Origin: Diospyros lotus
Lineage: Eukaryota; Streptophyta; Magnoliopsida; Ericales; Ebenaceae
Length of the DNA stretch: 64,000 nt
Reading direction: 5' to 3'
Assembly: GCF_014633365.1 (NCBI RefSeq)
Contig: NC_068349.1
Coordinates: 35,912,753 to 35,976,752 of the forward strand
Shown here: positions 23,071-38,300 of the stretch, piece after piece
How the letters are laid out: each line of letters opens with the position of its first letter
Position numbering within the stretch: position 1 is the stretch's first letter
Notes under the pieces: generated by a model
Database searches by the model: none
The model's input: only the letters and a program-made list of their open reading frames with translations
What the model was told of the DNA's origin: nothing
Program-made: the position numbers and the translations under genes

Positions 23071-26000
23071 ATGGGATTGATTTCTGGGATTCTGATGGGG
23101 ACGATCTTCGGGATCGCATTAATGGCGGGTTGGCGGCGCATGATGATCCATCGGAGCAACAAGCGCGTCGCTAAGGTTAGGGCATTTTGCAATTCAGTGT
23201 GATTTTATCGGAATTTGATCCGTTGGGGGTTTTGGGTTCGGTTTGTAATTGGAACAGTCACCGTCAGCCTTATGCACAGTTAGAATTGTGGAAATGCTCA
23301 ATGAATTAGGGCACGAGGCCTTGGTGTTGTGGTCAAGGTTACTCTCTGCAAGTTTGTTCGTGGTTGGTTGGTTCTTAGAGGGTTTAGAAATCTCTGCTTA
23401 AAAGGTGGTTGAAGTTGGAAGTCAAATTACTGCCCCATTTTGTAACTATTTTATTTGTATACACAAGTAATGTAAGGGTTTTTGGTTGATAAGTGAATAT
23501 AAGTATCATTTACTTAAGAAAGTATATGGAAAGTGGTATATAAACAGTGTTTATGCGCACAACACGTATTCTGAACTCTTGATACTTCTTCAAATTAAGT
23601 GCCTAAAGGTGGCATCTTTTTCTGGGAATGGGAGAAACATAAAAAATTTCCATTCTGGATAGAATTCTGTACAGCTAGAAGTACTCTAGAGTATACAGGT
23701 TAGCATGCCCAAATATGCATATTTGTTTGTTTTTTAGTACCATTAGCTTTGATAACTGTGGATATCATTTTTGAAAGCAAGTTGGCTTTTATGATTGCAA
23801 GACACCCCATCTCTTCCAAACTGAAAAACTACCCAGTGGGATTATGGCTTGCTGTGATGTTGTGTTGTTTTTGTAGTTGTGAGGACTAAGACTTACTAAT
23901 TCATGATTTTCCAAGGATGCACCCTGCTATGATGTTTTTCTTTCACACTAGGTCAATTATTTTTGTCCTCGACTTCCATAACAAAAAATTAAGAAGGAAG
24001 GATGATAAAAAGTGAATCTCGAGAATAAAATGGTGGCAAACAACAGATTATTTTCAAGAAAAAAGTGTGATAGATGGGATCGGATTGTAAAAGTGAGGCA
24101 AAATGTAATTTGAAATGAGATTGCAGTTATAATTTGAAATAAAACAAAAGTTGTTCTAGCAGAGTTGAAAGGAAATAAATCATAAGAAGTCGTGGTGGTG
24201 GAGGCATAAGAATGAATCAAGATTAAGAAAACTTGCTACAAGACTTTGCAAGTTTGCATATATGCCTTAATGAGAAAAATTTAAAGATGTACATATGAAC
24301 TAAAAAAAAAAAAATACTAAGGCTGTTAGTATGCGCGGAAGCACAAGGGGCAGGTAGGCCACTCCCCCCACCCCACCAGTGCTAGCACACCCCCTTTATA
24401 TATGTCTGTACATATAGTTATATAGGTTATTAGTTCTTAAAACATTGTACTTGCCCCTATATGAGGTACAAGTAAATATCTGTGTGTCCCCCATATGTTT
24501 CCCATTACCAAAAACTTTTTTCCTCCTTTCTTTTTAACCTTAATTACAAATCTTGTCCTATTAGGCTTCAACTTTCTCACTTTCCCCACATATGTTGAAG
24601 AAATTGCAGAAACCTGTAGTATAGATTCAATTATAGATGATTTTGCTTCTCAAGAAGAGTGCAGAGTACAATTTAAGTAAATAAATGTTAGAAAACTGGT
24701 ACTGCTATTGCTAGAAAACCAGCACAGTAACAAGCATTAGAGAAAACCAAAATTGAATCTAGTGTCAAATCTCTTGCTAAGAGGCATGATGACGCTTCTT
24801 GAAGATAGTTAGAGCCTCCCACTGTGCAAGGGATCTGACAACTCTATCTCCAGGATTCAACTTAGCTTGAATTTGATCCCATTCCCTCACAGTTTTGCAC
24901 TAACCGATTGGAACTAAGTATGTCTCAACCTCTTATCTAGATGCCCAATATGTAATAATTTATGCAGATATTTTCTTTATGAATGTTTTAATAAAACAAG
25001 TCCTTTGGACTTGTTAACTTATGTCTTTTAGGATACCTTCTTAATTTCTAAATGTCTTTTGGAGTTCTTAATTAATGTATAACTTCTCCAGTTAATGTAT
25101 GTCTTTTGGATGGACAAGCCTATTGGGTTCCATCTCATTAATTTAATGTACTTAATTAAAATCATTTTCCAACAATAAATATGATATTTTAAGACACAGA
25201 CATGTTGTGAACCATTAAATATGACTTGTATTGGTTAATATTCAAAATGAGATGAATTTACTGTTTTAAAATGTACTTGAGGTAAATGGAATTTGGAGTG
25301 AAGATGAGATTTCATCTCTTATCCATGTTAAAGTATTTAAAATTTTCTTTGGTATAAAATATGAGCTCCTTTTCTTTCAAATGTTGTTAAAACCAGAAGA
25401 GCCAGTAAGGGTGCACATACCCCATGTATTACCCCTTGTCATATATGGTGAACATGGGTAGACAATGGGGAACATAAGAGTTAAATTGAAACAGGAGTAG
25501 GTATAAGTCTCTCTCTCGCTTGCTCGCATGTATAGAGTTTGATCCACTTTGATGTCTCCTGTCCTTTTAGGTGACAAAAAAATGCAAAATGGAAAAGAAA
25601 ATGTGATGTTTAACTGTAGTTATGCAGTTAAACATCACTTGTTTTCTTGATAAAAAAACAGTAGTTATGCAGACAAATTATTAACAAATAGATAAAGAGA
25701 TACAGGTAATTCTAGAGGCTTGAAAAAGATTATTGGACAAACTCCCTGAAATGGATAGTATAAAGCCTCCTCTGAATTGCTGAAGAGTCTTAGCTCATCT
25801 TTATCTCAAAAAGGTCATCCTCCATAATCACTGGGTGGAATGTCTACTCCAATATACATGTAAGCAAATGATGGTGAATGATTGTTTTGCACCCTGACAA
25901 TATGAAATAAAAGAGAGGTTATGACGGCATGAAAAATAAGAGTGGAGTATTTAGTGAATAATGTTCAGAATCTTCAGATATAAATCAGAATTCAAGATTT

Positions 26001-29000
26001 TTTTTTTCTCTGATCATTGCCTTACTAAGATTATTTTGATTGCTGAACCATGCTTCTATTAAAACATTGTGCTCAAGCTTTGCATGCCATTGTGTTCTCA
26101 TTCATTTTATATATTTCTCTGATAGGCTGTTGATATCAAATTTCTTGGGTCCCTCAGCAGAGATGATCTGAAGAAAATTTGTGGTGAAAACTTTCCTGAA
26201 TGGATTTCTTTCCCTGTCTTTGAACAGGTTTGGACATTTTGAAGTTCTGAATGGGAGCCTTTTTGTATTCAGTTCGTTCAGTTACTTTATTTGTGCTATC
26301 GTTAATCCTGAACTCTTAAATCTTTGGATATTAGTTGAATCAATACAACATGATGTGGACCACCTTTGCTTATATTTGCATTGCCCTTAAGAGGCAGCTT
26401 ATTTGTAATATTCTGGCACTTCTATAATCTTGGGACTTCATGACTAGATGAATAGATTAAGAAGTTTGTGATAATGTTTCTAATATAATTGTGAGAGAAA
26501 ATTTAACAAAAGTACTCGTGAACAGTGCTGCATACAAGATAGAAGAAACTCAAATTGAATGGCATGCTAACAAAATTATATCAATTGAAATTTGGAATTG
26601 CATGTGATTTTGAGTGTCTGACTAGGGTATAAGATATATGATGTGGTGGACGAATGAAAGAAAGAAAGCTCTTTTTTTATTTACCAAAGAAGGGACATGA
26701 CCATCTCCATCATAGCAATAAACAAATTATTGATTTTTTGGGTAATCTTTGAGTATTTTTATTTTTTTCTAAAATTGTTGGTTGAATTTGTTGTTATCTT
26801 TTCTTTACAACCTTGTTTTGGAGAGGGTTAGTAATGGAATAGAAGGGAAAAGAGTGGAACAAAATGTAGAATTTTTTCTTGTTGTGTGGTGGAGTAGGGG
26901 ATGGAGCGTAATGTAAAATGTTTTCTCTTTGTTTGGGAGAGTAGTGGAAATGGATGGAATCATAGAATGTTGAAAAACAAATGACAGTTATACCCTCTTA
27001 ATAGATATTCAATTAGATGAGATTAGCCTATATTCCATTTTATGCTTTTTCTGCCATGAACGAGAGGTGTCATGAAATCTTATTTCTTAATGGATGGAAC
27101 GGAAGAACTTTAGCATAGAGAAGAGAGAAGAGCATTGAGAAGGTGTTTAGGAACATGGATAAGGAGATTGATTATGTGGATGAGCTCACACTTAGTAGCA
27201 ACAGTAAGGCTATTCCTTTATGACCGAAGGCCATGAGTCTGAGTTTTCAAAACAGATTCTTTGCAAAAAAGTAAGGGGAAGACTGCATACAAATACAACC
27301 CTCCCTCAAGCCTCGCAAAACCGGTGGGCCTTGTGTGCTGGGGGAGCAGGGAGTATAATCATTCTGCAACAGGCAAAGAGATAAGATCAGAGAAGGGAAC
27401 ACTGAGAATCTCCCAAGCACAGGGCACACTAGAAATGTTTTTGTGATTCAAATTTGAAATGAGTTGTGTTGCTCTCTTCTTTCTTCTTTGGTATACTTTT
27501 TTAACTAGTGGACTAGTCAGTTTAAAAGTTCTATTGAAATGGTTTTGAATGTTGCATGCTGCATGACATCATTTTAAGGTTTCTGGATGTTTATAGTTCT
27601 ATGAACATGTCAGTGTTGGACTGGTCTTATATTTTTGGCTTCCTCTTTCAGGTAAAATGGCTGAACAAGCAATTGAGCAAGCTGTGGCCATTTGTTGCAG
27701 ATGTAATATTCTTAACTTATTTCCTGTATCACACAAAGAAGATATTGATGAATTATTAGCTGCATGTTTTTATCTATCACTTTTGAGATACGCTTCTTGA
27801 TTGCACTAACAAACCTTGCAGTTCTTCATGGAGTTTGATCAATTGCAGAGGTCAATTGCATTACCTCTGCCACTGTATTGCACCTGTCCAATGACTCCAA
27901 TCCCATGCATTCACTGAACAATTGTATCTATAACTAAATGTGGAAGTATGATAGTACTTCTGGTAATCTCATATCACACATCTTGCATTTCCCTCCTTTG
28001 TTATGCCCTCATGATTTAGGTAAAGGGTTATTCTATCCCTCTAGGTTGATAGCTAGAGACGCCGAGACAGTTTCTTCCTTTTTATGTTTTTGGAGTTTGT
28101 AAAGGAAGTCTTATAGGCCATGCATGCAATTAATTTCTGATTTAACCAAGTTCAACATTTCTGAAAAAAGATGAAACTTTATTAGACGGCATAATCAATA
28201 TTCAGATGATCTGTTATTATCTTTTAGCTTTTTATTTCATGCATCAAATTAATAACTCTTGGTGACAAGATTTGATAAACCTCAGCAAGAAGGATGTTAG
28301 AGTGAGTGCCAAGTTTGTTAAAGAAGGGGAAAAGAATACTTGGAACTGACCTAATTATGATCCATCTTTCATAGAGGTACATTTCTGATAGCCACATGAC
28401 ACACATTTTTGATCATGGCTGAAGCCCACGAAAGAAGACATGCTGTGTTGGTTAACCCATAAACTACCCTGCTTATTCTGATTTTTGTAATCCGATGGTC
28501 ATCTAAATTATTGATTTTAGAGGTGCCTTTGGGGAAATCGTGTAAAGTTTGGCATGATGCACGTCTGTATGTCAAATGGAAGATCTTACTGTCTTGAGTA
28601 AATTGATGCATGGAAGTCTTTCATCTTGTTATTTGAAATATGATCTATTCCATTATAATTTGTGCTTTCTTTATGCTGCTAACTGTTGCCATGTTTGTTT
28701 AGGTGGTAAATTCCACGTGACACCCTTGAGGTTTGGTGAAATGGTAGTGACTGTCCTTGTGTGTTCCAAAATAGCAAAAACCTCCCTTACCATCAACAAA
28801 GCATGGGAATTGACCATTTTGACCCTGTATTTAAACTCTCTGATCTCTCTCCTCTATGTGAGGTCTCTCTATCCTCCCCCCCCCTAGCTCTCTCTTTCTC
28901 TCTCCTCTCCTCCCCAACGATGATGAACCCCCTACCTCCCCCCCTTCCCTCCTTTTGATAGTAGAAGTGTTTGTGATGTGATCTTCTTGAACCCCACTAT

Positions 29001-29306
29001 GTCTGCAGTGGTGGTAGGGTACAAAGAAAACCAATTTGTTCCCTATTGATTGTTGGCACGGTGGGTTTAGTCAGTAAAGAGATGGATCGTGGTGGGGTAA
29101 CTCTCTCTGCTGTTGACTCCCCCCCCAACACCCCCCCCCCCCCCAAAAAAAAAAAAAAAAAAAAACACACACACACAGACACACACACGCACACTTCTCT
29201 CATCTGGGTTCCAGTCAAAACCCAACATCATAGCCATGTGGGATTCAACTGGAACCTAATGTCCATGATGGGTTCTGATTGGAATCCAGATGGCTGGGTT
29301 CAAAAG

Positions 29307-29344
<38 letters not shown>

Positions 29345-32300
29345 CAACCATGGGTTTTTGATGATTTTTTGGCAGTTAGGTGGAGAGGGGAGAGAGATAA
29401 AGGTGGGAGAAAAATTGAGGTAGTTTGGTCATTTTAGAAATTTTAATGGCAGTAACTAATGATGTGGGAAAGTTTTGCATGGTCATGAAAGTTAAGGCTA
29501 GTCGGTGTTATTTTTGAATACACAAGGGTGTTTAGTGCATTTTTATTAGACCTCAAGGGTGCTGTGTGGAATTTACCCTTGTTTAGGCTGGCAATTGTGT
29601 GATACCCTGACCCTTTTAATATATGCATGGTGATTATTTAAATATCTAATAGAGGTCATTTAGATACCTAAGGGGGTATTGGGATTCATTTTGGAAATGT
29701 GATCATTCTTTCAAAAACAAAAACATCTAGCCAAAATGACAAAATTGGGCCGAGATTTGGAGAGGCACTTCATATAAGATCATGATGAATGTCAAATTGA
29801 GTAGGTTGAGATTAGGGGTCTGTGATATGTGAGAAGTGTATTTTTCTGCAGTTGATGAGACACTTCGTTTTACATGGCACCTGCTGTAGGGCCCAAAATT
29901 CAAGGTAGGTCAAATGGTGGAATTTTGTGACAAAATTTGATGTGAGATTAGTGAACTCAATATAATGAATGAGAAGTTTTCAGACTTGAGAAAGACTCTC
30001 CCTGTAATACCCCAGTCTTTTGTGTGTTAACTTCTCACAAACAGAAAATTAAATGTTTGGTTAGGAGAAATTTAGTATTTTGGTAAAGTGAGTTTAGGAT
30101 GTGTTGTATTGTTCTGGAGTTGTCTAAATGTGATATGGACCGAGGAAAGGAGAATTTAAATCTGGAGGCATTCACTCGACTGAAAGTATAGACTCAGTCA
30201 GTCAGCTGGGAGGCAAAGACTGGAAGTGACGGTGAGATTGACCCAGCCGACTGAGAGGTGCAATCTGAACAATATAGCTCACTGGTTCACTTTAATCAAT
30301 TGAGAGGCTTGGCCCAGTTGATTGTGCATTGCAAAAAAATGAGGAGATTTAGTGAAAAAATCGTCAAAAGTTGCTGATGTGACAGGTCTATTGAGGTAGG
30401 GGGGAGTGTTATGATGGAAAAATAGAGTTTAAACAGTGGGTATGGGTCTTCCCCAGGGGGATATGAATGAAATATTATTATATAGGCAAAAGTTTCCCAA
30501 AAGGTGCAATAGTGTGACAAAAGTGGCTGAGGTAGTAATGGCTTCTCAACTATATAAGTAAAGAAGGATAAAAATAATAAGAGAAAATGTAGAGACCTTT
30601 GGGGGCTGTTCAGTTGTGGAAAACAGCCCCAATTTTCTAGAAAATTACTCAATAGAAGACAGAAAATTGGAAAACTTGTTTTATACAAAAATTTTCCAAA
30701 CAGAAAGTGGAGATTTGGAAAACAAGGTTTTCCAAAATCAAACTGAACTTTGAAAACTCCTAAAATTAGTTTTCTAAGTTTTCCTTAATCTTTGATATTT
30801 GGAAAACATGGTTTTTGAAAAATTTCCCCAAATCATCTCCGTCTCCTTCTCTAACGCAAGTTGCACAAAAGAAATTAAAATACCTCTCATTTTTCTAAAC
30901 CATATGTTCCAATTTTCTTGGTTGAAAATTAATTTTCTGTATTTCTAGCATTTGGTTGTGTTTTTTTGGATTTTCTATGGAAAATGAAAACTAGAGATTT
31001 TGTAGAAAATTGGAGACAAAAAACTGGGAATCATTTTCCACAAGTAAGCAGACCCTTTGGTCTCCCCCAAGGTTTTATGCATATGTAGATATGCAAGGAG
31101 GACATGTAAATGCCCTTATTAAATTGAGAGCACTGGATTAAATAAAATCATGGTCAAGATTGCTCCTACATCAAGGATATAAATATTCACCAAAAAGTGG
31201 TAAGAGAGCATAACTTAGCTCATTTTGTCTCAACCCAATTGAGAGAGGGAGGGAGTATTCAAGCAATCTCTCACAAAGCTAAGGAATTTTTATTGAAATC
31301 TTGTGCATTAACATGACTTGCATGTGAATTTTGTGCTTTGCTCTCATGAAGAGTTTTTTTTTTTCTCTGGTAAGTAGTTCTCATTGATGCTGAACCTGAA
31401 AGCAAAAACACAAGAACAAACTCAAAAACTCAAATAAGTTCAATAATCGATGTCAATAATCAAAAGCTAACTTCAAGCACAACCTAGACTACCATATATA
31501 GGAAACTTATAACTATAATTCTACTCTAACTAGGATTCCACAATCTGAGTCTAATTAGAATAGTAATGGAACCAAATAACTAAAGGGGTCAAAAGAAATT
31601 AGGAAACAAAAGAAAATAGGAAATAAACAAAAGAGATAAAATTAACAATATGTCACAAGCATGCAATTTGTAATAATTAGGGGGAAAATTGTGGTTAATT
31701 GATTGTTTAGGTAGGAAGAGTACTTAGGCAGTTAGGCCTAAATTTAAATTTAAACTACTCATGTAATTGTGATCAAGTGGGCCTTAGCGCTACTAGTAGG
31801 AGCTAGATTAGTATATAAACTCACTAATACTGCGCTCCCAAGGCATTGAAGATCAATACACAACTCATTTCTCTTGCCTAATTCTTTTCTCTCTCACGTC
31901 TATTATCTCTTAATTCTCTCTGTTCTTCCCCCTCAATTTCCTAATTCTCCCCAATTCGAGGAGAAATCAAAGTTTGGCTCTAACATTCTGGTATCATAGC
32001 AGGATCCTTGGGCAGTTATCAGCACTAGAATTCGCCAGGGCTGACGGCACATGCATGAAGCAAATGGAGGCACAATTTTAGGCAGTCACCATGGTGGTGA
32101 CTGATATGCAGATCAGGATGGGAAGTATGGAATCCTCCATGGAAGCAATGGTGGAGAAGAGGATTGAAGGAGCCATGGATCGGTGGCGGGAGGAGAATCG
32201 GAAACAACACAACCAACTGAAGGAGTAGATGCAATTGTTCATTAGGATGGTTACCAGCTAACACCAGGTAAGGCTCTCCCCAAAATTCCCTCCTCGGGAG

Positions 32301-35300
32301 AGATTCGATCTGATCTTACCGGGGCATACTTCGGCCCCACAAACAGAGGACGCCTATGAATTTGAGGCAGATCCAGTGGTGGTAGGGTAAAACACCATGG
32401 AGAGGAGACTAGGAACTCAGGCTGCTCCCCATCAGCCTAGATTTCCATTTCCTAAGTTGGAGATCCCTATGTTTGATGGAGTGAATCCGAGGTGGTGGGT
32501 GTGTAGGTGCGAAAGGATGTTTAATTTCTATGGTGTGCCAGAACAGCAGCGAGTGGCCCTCGTGGCTGCATACTTGAACGACGCGGGGGATGCATGGTTT
32601 CAAGGATGGATAAGATCTAAAGAGGGTTGTCGGTGGGCGGAGTTTGTGGAGGATTTATGTGGAAGGTTCGGTGACAGAAATATGATGGATGTGGTAGAGG
32701 AGTTTAACAACCTCCGTCAAGAGGGGATGGTGCAATCGTACCAATTGGAGTTTGAAGAACTCAGATCCCTTATGTTGATCCTGAACCCACACTTGACCGA
32801 GGGGTACTTTGTCTCTAGTTTTGTGAGTGGACTAAAGTGAGGAATTGAGGCCCACTGTAAAAATGCAGCAGCCTAGAACGATAAAGTAGGTCGCAGAGTG
32901 TGTAAGGCTGCATGAGCTGATGATGGAGGCGTTAATGAGGAAGCAAAGGGGACAAATGAGGGCCATGAATTATGGAATGATCCAGATGGGGAGCAAAGGG
33001 ATAGGGAGAGAAGGGGCAGAATGAATCAAGGGAGCATAGGAGGGGGTCAATCCTCTGCCTTAGTCCCTGTGCCCATAAACAACGAGAAACTCGTTGAGCA
33101 GAGGAGGAAGGCGGGGCTATGCTTCCATTGTGGCGATCGGTATGGCCCTGGACATCAGTGTAGGAGGCAGCTTCTGTTGATAGAAGGAGACTAGGAGATG
33201 GAGGAAAATGATGATGGAGAGCTTCCCCAAGGTGATGAAGAAGGGGAAGAGAATGTAGAGATATCACTCCATGCCCTCAGAGGTCTTGCTAACAACAAGA
33301 TCATATGGGTGGAGGGAAAGGTAAAGGATCACCGACTAATGGTCTTGATTGACAGTGGAAGCACACATAGCTTCCTCGATGAAGGGACAACCAAGAGATT
33401 GAGGTGTGAGTTGATAGGGACTCATCTGCTGTCTCTGACTTTTGCAAACGACAACAAGGTGATGTGCCGGTCTGCATGTGAAGGGTTTTATTGGGAAATG
33501 CATGGAGAGCCTTTTGAAGCTGACTTGAGGTTGTTGAAGTTAGGGGGTTGTGACATAGTCCTTGATGTGGACTGGATGAAGGGTGTTTAGCCCTATTAGT
33601 TTTGACTTTAATAAAATGGAAGTCACGTTCGAGAAAAATGGGAGAAGGATGACTCTTATTGGTAGCCCCAAGATAGGGATCTGTAAGATGATAATCGATA
33701 CGAAGCTACAGAAGATCCTAAAGTCCAAATGAACTCAAGTGGCCTAGCTATTTTCAATTCATGTAGTGGAGCATGAAGGAGGTGAGGCAAAGTAAGAGGA
33801 AGCAGGGGAGACCATCCACCAGCAACCGTGGAAGGTACACGAAATAGACTCCCTTAATAAACTATTGCTTGAGTTTAAGGACCTATTTGAGGAACCCAAA
33901 TCATTGCCACCCCCATAGACAATTTGATCACTCCATTGTTTTGAAACCCAACACTAAACTCATTAATATTCGAGCTTATTGGTATCCATCTAAACAGAAA
34001 GCCAAGATCGAAAATTTGATCAAAGACATGTTGCCAAGGTCAATCATTCGACCAAGTTAAAGCCCCTATGCCTCACCCACACTTCTAGTTAAAAACAAGG
34101 ACAGGAGTTGGTGTCTTTTCATAGATCATCGCCAACTCAATTCCCATACAGTAAAGAACAAATTCCCTATTCCTATAATAGAAGGCCTACTTGATGAATT
34201 GAAACATGCCATGGTATTCACTAAGCTGGACTTGAGATTTAGATTTGAATGAACCCTGATGATATCCCTAAAACAACCTTCACCACTCATCAAGGGCATT
34301 ATGAATTTTTGGTAATGCCCTTCAGCCTAACAAATGCCTCTGCCACATTTCAGGCCTTAATGAATCACATTTTTGAACCCTACCTCCTCAAATTCGTATT
34401 AGTCTTCTTTGATGACATTCTTGTTTTCAGCCCCTCGTTCCAACAACAACACCTAAGTCACCTAAAAATTGCCCTAGAGGTCTTGAGATTCAATCAACTG
34501 TTTATTAAGAGGTCTAAGTGTGCTTTTTCCCAGCCAAAGGTGGAATATTTGGGACATGTAATATCCAGTGCAGGAGTGAGCACTGACCCTAAGAAGGTGT
34601 TTGCTATGTGGCCTACATCAGTAAAGGCCTTAAAGGGATTCTTGGGCCTAACATGCTATTACAGGAGGTTCGTGAAAGATTATGGGGTGATTAGTAGGCT
34701 CGTCACCAGTTTGCTGAAGAAGGAGGGATTCAGATGGGATGAGAAGGCAGAAGAGGCTTTTAAGCAACTCAAAAAAGCGATGAGTGAAATACCTACCTTG
34801 GGACTCCCTGATTTCTCCAAATCATTCATTTTGGAGACTGGCGCTAGTAGTATAGGAGTGGGGGCAGTGTTATGATAGGCCCTCGGTTTTCTTGACCTAC
34901 CAAAGAAGGTCCAAGGGGTAGGGGGCAGGGGTAAGGGGGTAAATTGGATGGCTGGTATAATAGCCAGCCATGTGCGTAAGGGTAGGGAAGGGAAATACAA
35001 CCCAGCAAGCGCGTGGAACAGAATTTGGTTGGGAAGGAGCGGGGGAAGAATATGTAAGGGGGGGGGGGGGAGAGGAAAGAGGAGGATAGATATCATTCTT
35101 GTATTAAGTTTTGGGAGAGTTAAGGGCCTTTCGAACGCCTAGTTCTTCTTGTAATCGGACTGTTGAATTCAGTTTCAGTGAATCATTTTTGGGTTCCCAT
35201 CATTTTGGTATCAGAGCGTCACCGATCCTAATGGTGAACTGGATCGACCGAGTGGGTGAATTGGAAGGGAGGATGGAAGGTATGCAACAGAGTGTTTAAT

Positions 35301-38300
35301 CGGTGGAGACGAATGTCGTGAACTTGTTGGAGTAGTTCGCATGGATGAGAACGAAGTGGGAAGAGCAAAAACGTGAGCAGAAAAGCAAGGAGAAGATGAG
35401 AGGCCAGCCGACGGAATTCTTTCAAGATTTCGAGGCGACCCCGAATGTGGGGATGCGGCGCGCCGAGATAGGAGGTGGCGATGGGAGTTGGCGGCTGGAA
35501 ATCAGAGGGTGACGTTTGGAGATGCCTCTCTTCAAAGGCGACGATCCGGACGGCTGGATATTCAGAGCCGAACGATATTTTGCTATGACGGGGATGACTG
35601 ATGAGGAGAAGGTCGATGCAGCTGCTTTGTGTTTGGATGGAGCTGCTTTGTCGTGGTTCCAATGGGAGGAAAAGCGGCGAAGGGTGAGAGGCTGGGAGGA
35701 CTTCAAACTTTTGTTGAGAAGTTGCTTCCGACCAGCCTAAGAAGGCTCTGTTGAGGAAAGGTTTATAGCCCTTCGGCAGAAGGTAACTGTCATGGAGTAC
35801 CGCCAATGCTTCGAGACATTGGCATCCCCCCTTGAAAACTTGCCGGAAGCCATGCTGGAAGGGCATTTCATAAATGGGTTAAAACCTGAAATCAAGGCTG
35901 AGTTGAGGGTGTTGAGGCCAAGGGGTTTGGGGTAGATGATGGACTTAGCCCAACGGATAGAGGAGCGGAATCAAGTGGTTCGGAGAGGGGCGGTTGGAGA
36001 AGGTTCAAATAAGGGATCGGCCGGGCCAAACCCAATCTCAATTCTCCAGCGAGGGGAAATTCTGCCACCCTCACAACAGCCCCCAAAACTGACAATGGTC
36101 CATCCTCCTAACCCACATCGGCCACAAACCTATGGGCGAGGGGATAATCACCCTTTAAGCGGCTTAGTGAGGCGGAGTGGAAGGCAAAAAGAGATAAGGG
36201 CCTATGTTTTCGTTGTGATGAGAAGTATACTATAGGCTACAAGTGCAAAAACAAAGAGCTGCAAGTAATGATGATATATGATGAAGAGGTAGAAGAGGTG
36301 GAAGGGGAAGAAAGGTTGGAAGAGTTAGTAGGAGAGCCGGGGCAGGATGGGGAGGTAATTGAGCTCTCTATGAATTCTGTGGTTGGTTTGACTACACCAC
36401 AAACTATGAAGCTCAAAGGGGACATCAAGGGGCAGCCGTGGTGGTGTTCATAGATGGTGGGGCAACTCATAACTTCATAGCAACCGAGCTGGTGTGACAT
36501 TTGGAGTTACCAAGGGAGGAGATAGCTGGTTATGGGGTAATTATGGGGACTGGAATAGCAGTGTAAGGGGCTGGAATTTGCAAGGGAGTGAAGCTTAATC
36601 TCCAAAATCTGCAAATCATAGAGGATTTTTTACCTCTGGACTTGGGAAGTTCGGATGTGATTTTAGGGATGAAGTGGCTAGCGGCTGTTGGAAAAATGAA
36701 TGTGGATTGGAAGGCTCTCACAATGAAATTTCAGGTAGGAGGCATAACAGTAACCTTACAAGGGGACCCTAGCTTGAGTAAGACCTTGGTATCCTTGAAG
36801 GCGATGGTGAAGGCCTTTAGGGAAAGTGGGGAAAGAATGCTGTTAGAGTTGGGAACCATGGCAGCAGAGATCAAAGAAGCTCAAGAGGCAGTTCCAGAGG
36901 TGCTGGGGGGGGGGGGGGGGTGTTGGCTGAGTTTGAGAGGGTTTTTTAGACACTGGAGGGGTTGCCACCTTGCAGGAGGAAGGATCACATCATCAACCTG
37001 GTTCTGGGAACCACACCAGTGAATGTAAGGCCCTACTGATACTCCTATTTGCAAAAAAATGAAATTGAGAAGCTGGCGGTTGGAATTATACAGCCTAGTT
37101 CCAGCCCATTCTTGAGTTCGGTTTTATTGGTTAAAAAAAGGGATAGAGGGTGGCGATTTTGTGTGGACTATAGGGCCTTGAACAAGGTCACTATATCGGA
37201 TAAATTTCCTATACCTGTGATAGAGGAGTTACTTGATGAGTTGCATGGTGCCAAGGTCTTCTCCAAGCTCGATTTAAAATCTGGTTACCATCAGATTAGA
37301 GTTAAGTCGGAAGATGTTCTCAAGACAGCTTTTCAGACTCATGAAGGGCATTACGAGTTCCTAGTAATGCCATTCGGGCTGACGAATGCGCCATCCACCT
37401 TCCAATCTTTGATGAATGATGTTTTTAGAGATTATTTACGACGTTTTGTGTTGGTGTTCTTTGATGACATATTGGTGTATAGCAGGGATTTCGAACAGCA
37501 CGCACATCATCTATGTTGTGTCTTAAAGGTACTAGCGGACAACCAGCTCTTTGCCAATAGGAAGAAATGCGTTTTTGGATAGTTGGAAATCGAATATTTA
37601 GGCCACATGATATCTCATCTCGGGGTTTTAGCTGATCAAAGTAAGATACAAGCCATGCTAGAGTGGCCTACTCCCACATCGATTAAGGAATTGAGGAGGT
37701 TCCTTGGCCTTACGGGGTATTATAGACGATTTGTGCGGGATTATGGCAGGTTAGCAAGGCGGCTAACGGAGAGGTTGAGGAAGAATAACTTCTTTGGGGA
37801 CAAGGTAGCTGAGCAGGCCTTCCAACAACTTAAGGCTAAAATGGTATCCTTACCCGTTTTAGCCTTACCGAACTTTGGGAAGCCCTTTGTTATTGAGGCT
37901 GATACATCGGGACAAGGTATGGGGGCTGTATTAATGCAAGAGCAAAGGCCTATTGCTTATTTCAGTCATGCTTTCAATCAGTTGGGGAGAAAAAAATCTG
38001 TTTATGAGAGGGAATTAATGGTCATAGTGTTTGCTGTCCAAAAATGGAGACATTACTTGTTAGGGCAGAAGTTTGTGGTGCGAATAGATCAAAGGAGTCC
38101 CAAATACTTAATGGAACAGCGGGTAGTGAATCCGGAATACTTGAGATGGATGGTGAAATTGCTAGGGTTTCAATTTGAGATACAATACCCGCTCGGCTTG
38201 GAAAACAAAGCTGTTGATGGGCTGTCTAGGATCTGCCACCCAACACAAATACTGGCCTTAACAGTGCCTAAAGTGGTCCAAATAGATAAGTTAGCCAATG

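Noticed and set aside
29046..29423. 125-codon plus-strand frame in CLB intron 3
   Set aside because: Mostly poly-Pro/Lys/His and Arg/Glu from simple repeats inside a transposon.
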